DNA of 64,000 nt from contig NC_017030.1 of the NCBI RefSeq assembly GCF_000255295.1, positions 1,178,001 to 1,242,000 of the forward strand. Reading direction: 5' to 3'. The position numbers and the translations under genes are program-made. Positions 28,421 through 36,985 of the stretch are shown here, piece after piece (within the stretch, counting starts at the first letter, position 1; every line of letters begins with the position of its first letter). This DNA comes from Corallococcus coralloides DSM 2259. Lineage in GTDB: Bacteria; Myxococcota; Myxococcia; Myxococcales; Myxococcaceae. The notes under the pieces were generated by a model. It was not told the DNA's origin. It did not search any database and was given only the letters and a program-made list of their open reading frames with translations.

Positions 28421-29071
28421 ATGAAGCGGTCCATGGACCCCGTGCTCCCCTCCGATGTCGGCGTTCCCCGCCGTGACCCCGTGCCGCTCGTCGTCCCGCC
28501 CGTCACCCTGGAGGGGAGGGCGGTGCGGCTGGAGCCGCTGACGCTGGCGCACGTGCCCGCGCTCGCGGCGGTCTGCGAGCCCGAAATCTTCGCCCACTTC
28601 TCGCGCGTGCTGCGCACGGAAGCGGACGTCGCGGACTACGTCGCCAGCGCGCTGAAGGCGACCGCCGCGGGCACCGAGCGGCCCTTCGCCATCGTCGAAC
28701 GGGCGAGCGGAGACGTGGTGGGCACCACGCGCTACCTGGACATCTCCCGCGAGTACCGCACGCTCGAGATCGGCTCCACGTGGCTGGCGCGGCGGGCGTG
28801 GCGCTCGCGGGTGAACACCGAGTGCAAGTACCTGCTGCTCACGCACGCCTTCGAGTCATTGGGCGTGATGCGCGTGCAGCTCAAGACGGACAGCCGCAAC
28901 GCGCGCTCCAGGGCGGCAATCTTGCGCCTGGGTGCTTCCTTCGAGGGCATCCTGCGCAACCACATGCTGGTGCGCGGCGGCGTGGTGCGGGACAGCGCGT
29001 ACTACGGGTTCATCGACACGGAGTGGCCCGGCGTGAAGGCGCGGCTCGAAGGACTGCTGGCGCGGGAGTGA
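28421..29071 (+). CDS. GNAT-family N-acetyltransferase (RimJ/RimL-like)
   Basis: A 216-residue protein with a RimL-type GNAT domain: VRLEPLTLAHVPALAAVCEPEIF, VGTTRYLDISREYRTLEIGSTWLARRAWRS, LLLTHAFESLGVMRVQLKTDSRNARSRAAILRLGASFEGILR. The acetyl-CoA pyrophosphate loop is replaced by the ARRAWRSRVNTECK region, as in other RimL relatives. It probably acetylates a protein N-terminus or small amine; the substrate is unknown. An alternative ATG lies at 28436. It begins right after the rpoN terminator and is one of three genes between rpoN and hpf. Confidence 0.82.
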   Translation: MKRSMDPVLPSDVGVPRRDPVPLVVPPVTLEGRAVRLEPLTLAHVPALAAVCEPEIFAHFSRVLRTEADVADYVASALKATAAGTERPFAIVERASGDVVGTTRYLDISREYRTLEIGSTWLARRAWRSRVNTECKYLLLTHAFESLGVMRVQLKTDSRNARSRAAILRLGASFEGILRNHMLVRGGVVRDSAYYGFIDTEWPGVKARLEGLLARE

Positions 29072-29087
29072 TAGGGTGCCGGCCGCC

Positions 29088-29873
29088 ATGACCCTTCCCG
29101 TCCCGAGCCCGCGTCGAACCGTGTCCCGCTTCACCGTCCTGGGGGCGCTCGTGGCGCTCACCGGCTGTGGCGGTGGTGAGACGAAGGTGATGTCGCTGGC
29201 GGAGCTGTCGGACCGCTCGCTCACGTTCGCGCTGGCGGACGTGGACGACGCGGAGACGCCGGACGCGCAGGGCGCGCACCGGGTCACCGTCAGCTACTCG
29301 GTGGCGGACGGCCCGTGCTCGCGCTTCGCCGACGACGTGACGGCCACCCTCAACGGCCAGCCCATGACGCTGGTGCCGGGCGGCGCGTCGGACGTGGGCG
29401 GGCGCTCGGAGGCGTGTGAGAACAGCCGCGTCTACTTCAACTTCGACCCGGCCGCCTGGGGCCGCGAGCCGGTAGAGGACATCGTCGTGCAGCTGCAGGA
29501 CGCCACCAGCACCGTGCGCCTGGTCGTCCAGAACGCCAAGGCCAAGCGCAAGTTCACCTTCCAGGGCGAGGGCACCCCGGACAAGCTGCGCGTGGGGCAG
29601 TCCTATGACTTCCTCTGGGAACCCTCCACGGAGGTCCCCGGTCCCGTGGAGGCGCTGCTCCTGCGCGAAGGGGGCCGGGCCCCCGGCGAGCTCCCCGTCA
29701 CGCAGGACGGGAACAAGGTCACCGTCTCGATCCCCGCGGCCACCCCGCAGGCGAACCACACGCTGACGTTGGGCGCGGACCTCACGGGGGCCGTGACCGA
29801 ATGCACGGGCGTGGCGTCGTGCACGGGCGCCATCTTCCACTCGCAGGACTTCGTGCTCTCCGTGGTGCCCTGA
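29088..29873 (+). CDS. Hypothetical lipoprotein
   Basis: About 261 residues with a signal peptide ending in a clear lipobox (ALTGC followed by GGG). The mature protein has beta-rich, immunoglobulin-like stretches (HRVTVSYSVADGPCSRF, VRLVVQNAKAKRKFTFQGEG, NHTLTLGADLTG) and two cysteine pairs. I do not recognise a family. It is likely anchored in the inner or outer membrane facing the periplasm. The ATG at 29088 is chosen because it gives the normal signal length. Confidence 0.65.
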   Translation: MTLPVPSPRRTVSRFTVLGALVALTGCGGGETKVMSLAELSDRSLTFALADVDDAETPDAQGAHRVTVSYSVADGPCSRFADDVTATLNGQPMTLVPGGASDVGGRSEACENSRVYFNFDPAAWGREPVEDIVVQLQDATSTVRLVVQNAKAKRKFTFQGEGTPDKLRVGQSYDFLWEPSTEVPGPVEALLLREGGRAPGELPVTQDGNKVTVSIPAATPQANHTLTLGADLTGAVTECTGVASCTGAIFHSQDFVLSVVP

Positions 29874-29982
29874 GTCCCCGGGGCGCCGGGCGGCGGGCGG
29901 GCAGGCGGCCCAATCGTGATTGCCGCCCCGCGCCAGTGTCTCCACCGTGTGGAAACGCCTCTCCTTCCCACGGAGCGATGAC

Positions 29983-30864
29983 ATGGCCCGCAATCCCGAT
30001 CCCCGCAACGCTGGCCCGAAGCCGCCCTTCCCGGAGCAGACGCAGCCCACTCCCGGCCATGAAGGCCGCATGGAGCCGGAGCCTGACTACGGCGAGCAGT
30101 CGTACAAGGGCTTTGGCCGGCTGAAGGACCGCGTCGCGCTGGTGACGGGCGGGGACAGCGGCATTGGCCGCGCGGTGTGCCTGGCCTTCGCGCGCGAGGG
30201 CGCGGACGTGGCGTTCGCGTACCTCAACGAAGGCGATGACGCCAACCACACCCGCCGCGTGATTGAAGGCTCCGGACGGCAGGCGCTGGCGCTCGCGGGC
30301 GACATGGCGCTGGAGGCCACCTGCAAGCGCATCGTCGAGGACACGGTGAAGAAGTTCGGCCGCATCGACGTGCTCGTGAACAACGCGGCCTACCAGGGCA
30401 AGGCGGTGGAGAAGTTCGAGGAGCTGGACGCGGAGCGCGTGGAGCGCACCTTCCGGGTCAACATCCTCGCCATGTTCCACCTGGTGAAGTACGCGCTGCC
30501 GCACATGAAGCCGGGCGCGACCATCATCAACACCGCGTCCATCCAGGCGTATCAGCCCTCCGCGGAGATCCTCGACTACGCCGCCACGAAGGGCGCCATC
30601 GTCGCCTTCACCAAGGGCCTGTCGCAGGAGCTCATCAGCCGCGGCATCCGCGTCAACGCCGTGGCGCCAGGCCCGGTGTGGACGCCGCTCATCCCGCAGT
30701 CCTTCGACGCGGAGAAGGTGAAGGAGTTCGGCAAGAGCTCACCCACCGGCAGGCCCGCGCAGCCCGCGGAGCTGGCGCCCAGCTACGTGTTCCTCGCGTG
30801 CGACGAATCGCGCTTCGTCAACGGGGACATCCTGGGCGTCACAGGAGGCATGTTGCTGGCCTGA
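29983..30864 (+). CDS. Short-chain dehydrogenase/reductase (YghA/YhdF-like)
   Basis: A 293-residue SDR oxidoreductase. After a ~40-residue proline-rich N-terminus comes the cofactor motif TGGDSGIGRAV, then VLVNNAAYQ, NTASIQAY, the catalytic YAATK and the VAPGPVWTPLIP block. The long N-terminal tail and the sequence match the YghA/general-stress-protein subgroup of NAD(P)-dependent alcohol/aldehyde dehydrogenases. A GGAG precedes the ATG at 29983. Substrate unknown; a stress role is inferred only from relatives. Confidence 0.87.
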   Translation: MARNPDPRNAGPKPPFPEQTQPTPGHEGRMEPEPDYGEQSYKGFGRLKDRVALVTGGDSGIGRAVCLAFAREGADVAFAYLNEGDDANHTRRVIEGSGRQALALAGDMALEATCKRIVEDTVKKFGRIDVLVNNAAYQGKAVEKFEELDAERVERTFRVNILAMFHLVKYALPHMKPGATIINTASIQAYQPSAEILDYAATKGAIVAFTKGLSQELISRGIRVNAVAPGPVWTPLIPQSFDAEKVKEFGKSSPTGRPAQPAELAPSYVFLACDESRFVNGDILGVTGGMLLA

Positions 30865-31090
30865 GCGCCACGCACGCGGTGTGGGGGATGGCTGACCGGA
30901 AAATGAGGCCCGGGTCGGAATCCCCTCACCGTGCCATGCAGCGGACACCAGACGTGTCCTATTGCGGTCGCTTTCGCGAGCGCGAGCCGTGAACGGGAAG
31001 TTCCAACCTGGGGGGCCGGGTTGCTTTCGGCGTGGGCTCCGTTTCTGATCTGTGACGGAGCTTACCTCTCTCCCTAGGAGGCGGCCACGC

Positions 31091-31738
31091 ATGCAGCTCA
31101 ACATCACCTTCCGTCAGTTCGGAGCGTCGGATTCCCTGAAGGAGTACGCCCGTGAAAAGGTCGATCGGGTGAACCGACTGCTGGACCGGGCTGGTGAAGC
31201 CCACGTGGTGCTGTCGTTGGAGCGGCACCTGCATCACGCGGACATCACCATCCACTCCGGCGCCTGGGTCCTCCGGGGGCGTGAGAAGAGCGATGACATG
31301 TACGCGTCCATCGACCTGGCGATGGACAAGATCGAACGGCAGCTGCGCCGCTACCGCGACAAGCTCAAGTCGCACCACGGCAAGGAGAAGGTCCACCACC
31401 GCCAGGACCTGGTGCGGGTCCGCCACGACGTCTTCGAGGTCCACGAGCCGGAGGAGACCGCCGAGGCTTCCGCGCCCGCCGCCCAGGCCGCGCCCGCCGC
31501 CCAGGCGCCGGTGGCCGAGTCGGGCGTCGCCCGCCTGGTGCGCACCACGCATCTGGCCATCCAGTCGTTGTCCGTGGACGACGCGGTGATGCAGATGAAC
31601 CTGATGAACAACGACTTCTACGTGTTCCAGAACCAGCAGTCCCAGGCGCTGTCCATCGTCTACCGCCGCAAGGAGGGTGGGTTCGGCCTCATCGAGCCGC
31701 ACCTGCCCGAAGCTCCGGTGGCCGCCACCGGCACCTGA
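31091..31738 (+). CDS. hpf: Long-form ribosome hibernation promoting factor
   Basis: A 215-residue protein with two domains. The N-terminal HPF/YfiA RNA-binding domain (QLNITFRQFGASDSLKEYAREKVDRV ... DDMYASIDLAMDKIERQLRRYRDKLK) is joined by an Ala/Pro linker to the C-terminal dimerisation domain (VDDAVMQMNLMNNDFYVFQNQQSQALSIVYRRKEGGFGLIEP). The long form pairs 70S ribosomes into 100S dimers in stationary phase. AGGAGG lies about 9 bases upstream of the ATG. It and ptsN belong to the classical rpoN neighbourhood. Confidence 0.95.
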   Translation: MQLNITFRQFGASDSLKEYAREKVDRVNRLLDRAGEAHVVLSLERHLHHADITIHSGAWVLRGREKSDDMYASIDLAMDKIERQLRRYRDKLKSHHGKEKVHHRQDLVRVRHDVFEVHEPEETAEASAPAAQAAPAAQAPVAESGVARLVRTTHLAIQSLSVDDAVMQMNLMNNDFYVFQNQQSQALSIVYRRKEGGFGLIEPHLPEAPVAATGT

Positions 31739-31761
31739 CGGGCGACCGTCCGTGCCGGGAA

Positions 31762-31789
31762 CCGGGTCCGGGGCCCTCTTCGGACCCGG
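31762..31789. terminator. GC-rich hairpin between hpf and ptsN
   Basis: CCGGGTCCG, a 10-base loop, then CGGACCCGG form a perfect 9-bp stem, with weaker pairing extending it. No T-run follows; instead there are two CCCGGTGCC direct repeats. It may be an attenuator or an RNA-processing element rather than a full terminator. Confidence 0.35.
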
Positions 31790-31958
31790 GACCCGGTGCC
31801 TGGGGCCCGGTGCCGGGGTGGGGGGGAGCGGCCCGGGCTGACGCGCAGTGAGCGAAGCGCCTGCCACCGCCCAGGCGACCCTTGCGCGAATCCAGTGTGA
31901 GGAGTAATTGCCGGCCGAGGAATCATTGCCGGCCCGGAGCGCCAGTGCGGGAGCGCCA

Positions 31959-32420
31959 TTGAGAATCGCCGATTTCCTCAGCCCCCAGGCGGTCGTCGCG
32001 GACATGCAGGCCCGGACGAAAGCGGAGGTGCTGCGCGAGCTGAGTGCCACGTTGGTCCGGGCGCACCCGACGCTGCGCGAGGACCGGCTGGTGGCGGTGC
32101 TCCAGGAACGCGAGAAGCTGGGCAGCACGGGCATTGGCGAGGGCGTGGCCATCCCCCACGGCAAGCTGGCGGGCATGGACAGCCTCCAGGCGGCCTTCTG
32201 CGTGTCGCGCACGGGGGTGGACTTCGAGTCCATCGACGGCAAGCCCACGCACCTGTTCTTCGCGCTGGTGGCGCCGGAGAACAGCGCGGGGGTGCACCTG
32301 AAGGCGCTGGCGCGCATCTCGCGGCTGTTCAAGAACCCGCGCTTCCGGGCGGCCATCCTCGAGGCGCCCTCGGCCGCGGACATCCACGCCCTCATCGTCC
32401 AGGAAGACGCTCGGCCCTGA
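31959..32420 (+). CDS. ptsN: PTS EIIA-type nitrogen regulatory protein PtsN
   Basis: About 153 residues. The EIIA(Ntr) fold begins LRIADFLSPQAVVADM, and the phosphorylation site is in GVAIPHGKLAG (His67). FFALVAPENSAGVHLKALARISRLFKNPRFR is typical. I prefer the TTG at 31959 because GGGAG lies 5 bases upstream and the length then matches the family; another TTG at 31908 would add 17 residues. It is a phosphate acceptor in the nitrogen-related PTS. Partner genes for HPr or EI are not in the window. Confidence 0.87.
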   Translation: MRIADFLSPQAVVADMQARTKAEVLRELSATLVRAHPTLREDRLVAVLQEREKLGSTGIGEGVAIPHGKLAGMDSLQAAFCVSRTGVDFESIDGKPTHLFFALVAPENSAGVHLKALARISRLFKNPRFRAAILEAPSAADIHALIVQEDARP

Positions 32421-32443
32421 GGGCCTGACAGGAGACGCCCCGC

Positions 32444-33289
32444 ATGGACGTCGTCCTGCGCCCCATCAACGACCGCTTCTTCCACGAGCAGGTGCTGCCG
32501 TTCTTCACGCGCGCCATGGGGGATGCCTCCGGCGCGCTGGAGGCCCTGTCCAACCACCTGGGTGACGCGCAGGCGTTCACGCTCTGCCAGCGGCTGGCCT
32601 CGTCGGCGTTGCCGGGGGGCGTGGGCTCGGTGGACTCGGACGGGTGGATGGACCTGGTGGACCGGCTGGTGTTCCAGCCCTGGCGCGAGGCGCCCGGCGG
32701 CTGGGAGGTGGGCGGGTCCCCCGGCGGCTACGCGGACGAGTGGGACGAGGCGCTGAACCTGGCGCTGATGGTGGAGGACCCGGCCTATCCCTATTGGGAC
32801 ACGAAGGCGGCGCGCGTGGTGCGGGACAACTTCCGCCGGCGACCCCCGGGCGAGCAGGGGCTGGCGTCGCTCCTGGCCGGGCAGTGGGACCCCTTCCCGG
32901 AGTTCCCGCCGGACCGCGTCTTCGTCACGCAGGGCCGGGGGGAGTACGCGGTCCGTGAGCGGTTCGCCTTCGCGGACTGGGCCTGGCGCCCGGCGAAGAC
33001 GGTGCTGCACTGGCAGGTGAACCTGCCGCGCAAGCTGGAGCGGCTGCTGACGCGGGAGCAGGAGCGCCTGAAGCTGCCGGTGCTGCCGGAGCGCGAAGAG
33101 GTGCTGGGCTACTGGACGGGGAAGCTGCCCCAGCCGCCGCCCCTGTCCGTGCTGTTCTCCGGCCTGGGCCCGAACGCGGCCACGTGGATCCGCGAACTGG
33201 GCGCGCTCACGCAGCACCTGCGCACCGCCGCGCAGACGAAGCAGGGTCTGGCCGCGCTGGTGACGCGCGGGACCACCGTTCGGCTGTGA
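32444..33289 (+). CDS. Conserved-looking protein of unknown function
   Basis: A 281-residue, acidic, tryptophan-rich soluble protein without signal peptide or membrane segment. Blocks such as DEWDEALNLALMVEDPAYPYWDTKAARVV and PGEQGLASLLAGQWDPFPEFPPDRVF do not match any family I know. It starts 23 bases after ptsN and may be co-transcribed with it. Coding potential is clear from codon bias and the absence of competing frames. Confidence 0.7.
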   Translation: MDVVLRPINDRFFHEQVLPFFTRAMGDASGALEALSNHLGDAQAFTLCQRLASSALPGGVGSVDSDGWMDLVDRLVFQPWREAPGGWEVGGSPGGYADEWDEALNLALMVEDPAYPYWDTKAARVVRDNFRRRPPGEQGLASLLAGQWDPFPEFPPDRVFVTQGRGEYAVRERFAFADWAWRPAKTVLHWQVNLPRKLERLLTREQERLKLPVLPEREEVLGYWTGKLPQPPPLSVLFSGLGPNAATWIRELGALTQHLRTAAQTKQGLAALVTRGTTVRL

Positions 33290-33380
33290 GCCGCTCGGGT
33301 TCCTCCGCAATGGAGCGCCGTTCCGCGCCGTAGGTCACCCATCCGATGGTGGCCCTCCGAGGGCCCGGAGGAATCCGCCC

Positions 33381-34481
33381 ATGTCCCTCTTCTCGCGCTG
33401 TTCCTCCCGCGCCGTGCTCCTGATCTCCGCGGCCCTGCTGACGGGGGGCTGTGCCTCTTCGCACGGCGCTGGACAGGCCGCTGCGCCCACCACCGCGTCG
33501 ACCTATGCGAAGGACCGGGTCTACGCCGTGGGGCTCGGGTCGCTGACCGTGGAGGACACCGTGCGGCACCGTTCGCTGAAGACGGTGCTCTGGTACCCGG
33601 CGGCGCCCGGCACGCGGATGGAGACGCAGCCGACGTCGCCCATCTTCGCGCCCTTCCTCGCCGCGAAGGACGCGCCGGTGTCGGACGCACAGGAGCGCTG
33701 GCCGGTGGTGCTGCTGTCACACGGCAGCGGCGGAGCGGCCATCAACATGTCCTGGCTCGGCGCGCACCTGGCGGCGCATGGGTTCCTGGTCGTGTCGGTG
33801 AACCACCCGGGCAACACCTACGGGGACGACAATCCGGAGGGCTACGCACGCGGCTACGAGCGGCCCCGGGACTTCACGGTCCTCCTCGACCACCTGCTGA
33901 AGGATTCGAAGTGGGGCCCGCGCATGGACCCGGAGCGCATTGGCGCGGCGGGGCACTCCATGGGGGGCTACACGGCGCTGGCGCTGGTGGGCGCGCGCAT
34001 GAACCTGGAATGGATTGCCCGGGTCTGTACCGCGCCGGAGACCCGCGACCACGTGGGCTGCGAGGGTCTGCGGGACGTGGACTACAGCCGCATCGACATG
34101 GCCGTCGCGCGAGCGTCGTACCGGGACCCGCGCGTGAAGGCGGCCCTGGCACTGGCGCCGGGTATGGCGGGCTCCTACGAGGCCCGGGACCTGGCGGACA
34201 TCCATGCGGAGGTGGGGCTGGTGCTCGCGAAGGGCGACGAGCTGATGCCGCACGAGCTCATGGGCATGAAGCTGGCGGGGCAGATGCCTGCCGCGTCCAC
34301 GAGGACGCTGGTGCTGGACGACGCGGGGCATTTCACCTTCCTGCCCGAATGCACGCCGCTGGGCTTCGAGGTCGCGCCCCCGCTGTGCCGGGACGCGGTC
34401 GCCGGGACGCGCACGGCCTCGCATGAGAACACGAAGATGCAGGCCGTGGAGTTCTTCCGCCGCACGCTGGACGTACGCTGA
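33381..34481 (+). CDS. Secreted alpha/beta-hydrolase lipoprotein (dienelactone/PAF-acetylhydrolase-like), copy 1
   Basis: A 366-residue protein with a signal peptide and lipobox (LLTGGC). The hydrolase fold shows WPVVLLSHGSGG (oxyanion region), the nucleophile elbow GHSMGG (Ser193), a likely acid in LVLAKGDELMPHE and the catalytic His in LDDAGHFTF. It probably cleaves an ester or amide at the cell envelope; the substrate is unknown. A full-length paralog follows 37 bases downstream, so this is a tandem duplication. Confidence 0.85.
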   Translation: MSLFSRCSSRAVLLISAALLTGGCASSHGAGQAAAPTTASTYAKDRVYAVGLGSLTVEDTVRHRSLKTVLWYPAAPGTRMETQPTSPIFAPFLAAKDAPVSDAQERWPVVLLSHGSGGAAINMSWLGAHLAAHGFLVVSVNHPGNTYGDDNPEGYARGYERPRDFTVLLDHLLKDSKWGPRMDPERIGAAGHSMGGYTALALVGARMNLEWIARVCTAPETRDHVGCEGLRDVDYSRIDMAVARASYRDPRVKAALALAPGMAGSYEARDLADIHAEVGLVLAKGDELMPHELMGMKLAGQMPAASTRTLVLDDAGHFTFLPECTPLGFEVAPPLCRDAVAGTRTASHENTKMQAVEFFRRTLDVR

Positions 34482-34518
34482 GCCGTTCCAGGGTTCCCTT
34501 GCTCCGCCGTTCCCAGCC

Positions 34519-35631
34519 ATGCTCCGGGCCATGCTTCGTTTGGGTTCCGGCTCCATGGTGGGAGTGTTCCTCGTCTCCGCGCTGCTGACGGGCGGCTGTT
34601 CTTCCGCGAAGAAGGCGACGGAGGCTCCGCGCACGGACCACACGTCGCTCTACGGAGCGGACGCGGCCTACGCGGTGGGCGTCACGCAATCGCTGACGTA
34701 CAAGGACGCGGTCCGCCGCCGCACGCTGAAGCCGGTGGTCTGGTACCCGGTCGCCCCCGGCACGCCGATGGACAACCGCGCGCCGTCGGACCTGTTCAAG
34801 CCCTTCTATGGCGCGAAGGACGCACCGCTGTCGGACGCGCGGGAGCGCTGGCCGGTGGTGCTGTTGTCGCACGGGAGCGGGGGCTCGGTGATGGACCTGT
34901 CCTGGTTCGGTTCGAACCTGGCGGCGCATGGCTTCGTCGTGGTGGGGCTGAACCACCCGGGCAACACCTTCGGGGACACGAGCCCGGAGGGCTTCGCGCG
35001 CGCCTACGAGCGACCGCAGGACTTCACGGTCATCCTGGACCACCTGCTGAAGGATCCGAAGTGGGGCCCGCGAGTGGATCCGGAGCGCATCGGTGCGTCG
35101 GGGCACTCCATGGGCGGCTACACGGCGCTGGCGCTGGTGGGACTGAACCTGAACCTGGAGTGGATCGAGAAGCGCTGCAAGACGCCGGGCACCCAGGAGG
35201 AGATTGGCTGCGAGGGCCTGCGCGACGTGGACTACAGCCGCATCGACATGAAGCGCTCGCGAGCCTCGTACCTGGATCCGCGAGTGAAGGCCGCGTTCGC
35301 GATGGCGCCGGGCATGGCGGCCTCCTTCGAGGCGCGCGACACCGCCGACATCCAGAAGCCCGTGGAGCTGGTGCTCGCGAAAGGTGACGAGCTGATGCCG
35401 CACGAAGGGCACGGCATGCACCTGGCAGGATTGCTGCCTCCCGCGACCACGATGACGGTGGTCCTGGACGACGCGGGCCACTTCAGCTTCCTGCCCGAGT
35501 GCTATCCGAAGGGCTTCGACGTCATCGCGATGCTGTGCCGCGACCCTGTGGCGGGGACGCGCCCGGCCTCGCACGCGCGCACGAACGCGGAGGGCGTGGC
35601 CTTCTTCCGGCGCACGCTGGACGTGCACTGA
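34519..35631 (+). CDS. Secreted alpha/beta-hydrolase lipoprotein, tandem copy 2
   Basis: About 370 residues, similar to copy 1 along its whole length. It has the lipobox LLTGGC, WPVVLLSHGSGGSVMDLSWFG, the elbow GHSMGG, LVLAKGDELMPHEGHG and LDDAGHFSF. All triad residues are kept. The two copies differ most around the cap region, for example NLNLEWIEKRCKTPGTQEE, so they may prefer different substrates. ATGs at 34519 and 34531 both give a plausible signal peptide. The stop is 4 bases from that of the convergent dtd. Confidence 0.84.
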   Translation: MLRAMLRLGSGSMVGVFLVSALLTGGCSSAKKATEAPRTDHTSLYGADAAYAVGVTQSLTYKDAVRRRTLKPVVWYPVAPGTPMDNRAPSDLFKPFYGAKDAPLSDARERWPVVLLSHGSGGSVMDLSWFGSNLAAHGFVVVGLNHPGNTFGDTSPEGFARAYERPQDFTVILDHLLKDPKWGPRVDPERIGASGHSMGGYTALALVGLNLNLEWIEKRCKTPGTQEEIGCEGLRDVDYSRIDMKRSRASYLDPRVKAAFAMAPGMAASFEARDTADIQKPVELVLAKGDELMPHEGHGMHLAGLLPPATTMTVVLDDAGHFSFLPECYPKGFDVIAMLCRDPVAGTRPASHARTNAEGVAFFRRTLDVH

Positions 35632-35635
35632 GGCT

Positions 35636-36097
35636 TCAGGCCGGAGGCGCGGCCTTCGGCGGGCTCTCCAGCAGGATGGTGACGGGGCCGTCGTTGACGA
35701 GCGCGACCTTCATGTCCGCGGCGAAGATGCCGGTGCCCACGGTGAGGCCGCGCTGGCGCAGCGCTTCGCAGGCCCGCTCGTAGAGAGCCTTGGCCGCGAC
35801 CGGCTCCATCGCGTCGATGAAGCTGGGCCGGCGGCCCTTGCGCGCGTCGCCGTAGAGCGTGAACTGGCTCACGACGATGAGGTGCTTGGAGGTGTCCTCC
35901 AGCGACAGGTTCATCTTGCCGTCGGCGTCCTCGAAGATGCGCAGCGTGGCCAGCTTCTCCACCATCCACGTCATGTCCGCGTCGGTGTCACCCTTGCCCA
36001 CGCCCAGCAGCACGAGCAGGCCCGGGCCCATCTCGCTCACCCGCTGTCCGTCCACCGTCACCGACGCTTCCAGGACCCGCTGCACCACGGCCTTCAT
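35636..36097 (-). CDS. dtd: D-aminoacyl-tRNA deacylase
   Basis: A 153-residue cytoplasmic enzyme that removes D-amino acids (and glycine) from mischarged tRNAs. It starts [17 protein letters not shown] and carries the two active-site motifs SQFTLYGD and [10 protein letters not shown]. The length is standard. It lies 54 bases after the last permease gene on the same strand and may share the transcript. Confidence 0.95.
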   Translation of the reverse strand: MKAVVQRVLEASVTVDGQRVSEMGPGLLVLLGVGKGDTDADMTWMVEKLATLRIFEDADGKMNLSLEDTSKHLIVVSQFTLYGDARKGRRPSFIDAMEPVAAKALYERACEALRQRGLTVGTGIFAADMKVALVNDGPVTILLESPPKAAPPA

Positions 36098-36151
36098 GGA
36101 TTGACTCCCTTTCGTCCCTGCTTCCTGCCAGGGACGCCCAAGGCCTTCAAG

Positions 36152-36985
36152 TCACCGGCCTTCGTGACGTGGATCCATCGCGTCGCGCAGCGCATCGCCC
36201 AGCAGGTTGAAGCCCAGCACGGTGATCGCCAGCGCGATGCCGGGGAAGAGGGCCACGTGCGGAGCCACCAGCAGGTACTGCGTCCCCTGGTCCACCAGTG
36301 CGCCCCATGACGGCGTGCCTGGGGGAACGCCCAGCCCCAGGAAGCTCAGGGATGCCTCCGCGACGATGGCACCCGGCAGCGCGAACGTCGCCAGCACGAG
36401 CAGCGGCCCCGCCGCGTTGGGGAGAATGTGCCGCACGAGGATGCGGCCCGGACCGCTGCCCAGCGCCCGAGCAGCCTGCACGTAGTCGCGTTCGCGCAGG
36501 GTGAGCACCTGTCCGCGCGTCAGCCGCGCGTAGCCCGTCCACCCGGTGAAGGACAGGGCGAACACCACGTTGGTGAGGCTGGGGCCCAGCACCGCGGTGA
36601 TGAACAGCGCCAGCAGGATGCCCGGGAACGCGAGCAGCACGTCCACCAGCCGCATCAGCGCTTCGTCCACGAGCCCGCCCGCGTAGCCCGCGATGCCGCC
36701 CAGCGTGATGCCCACCGCGGCGGACAGCAGCACTGCGAAGAAGGACACCTCCAGCGACACCCGCGCGCCGTACAGCACGTGCGTGAGCACGTCGATGCCG
36801 TTCTCCCCCGTGCCCAGCAGGTGGCCAGACGTCGGGGGCGACAGCTCGCGCGTGAGGTCGATGGCGTCCGGCGCATGCGGGCTGAGCCACGGCGCGAACA
36901 GCGCGGTGAACACCCAGACGCACGCCACGGCAAGCCCGAACCGGGCGCCCCATGACTGCAACCGGAAGCGATGGGCCGCGCTCAT
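36152..36985 (-). CDS. Oligopeptide/dipeptide ABC transporter permease (DppC/OppC type)
   Basis: A 277-residue inner-membrane permease with the N-terminal OppC-type helix and then GHLLGTGENGIDVLTHVLYGARVSLEVS. The EAA loop is AARALGSGPGRILVRHILPNAAGPLLV, and EASLSFLGLGVPPGTPSWG and LGDALRDAMDPR complete the family signature. The start overlaps the DppB-type gene by 4 bases. It forms the channel with that partner. No ATPase genes accompany the pair. Confidence 0.92.
   Translation of the reverse strand: MSAAHRFRLQSWGARFGLAVACVWVFTALFAPWLSPHAPDAIDLTRELSPPTSGHLLGTGENGIDVLTHVLYGARVSLEVSFFAVLLSAAVGITLGGIAGYAGGLVDEALMRLVDVLLAFPGILLALFITAVLGPSLTNVVFALSFTGWTGYARLTRGQVLTLRERDYVQAARALGSGPGRILVRHILPNAAGPLLVLATFALPGAIVAEASLSFLGLGVPPGTPSWGALVDQGTQYLLVAPHVALFPGIALAITVLGFNLLGDALRDAMDPRHEGR

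Noticed and set aside
31010..31026. GG-N10-GC with TTGCT upstream of hpf, a possible sigma-54 promoter
   Set aside because: The -12 half is good, but the -24 half is a G-run (GGGGGC rather than TGGCAC), which a GC-rich sequence gives by chance.
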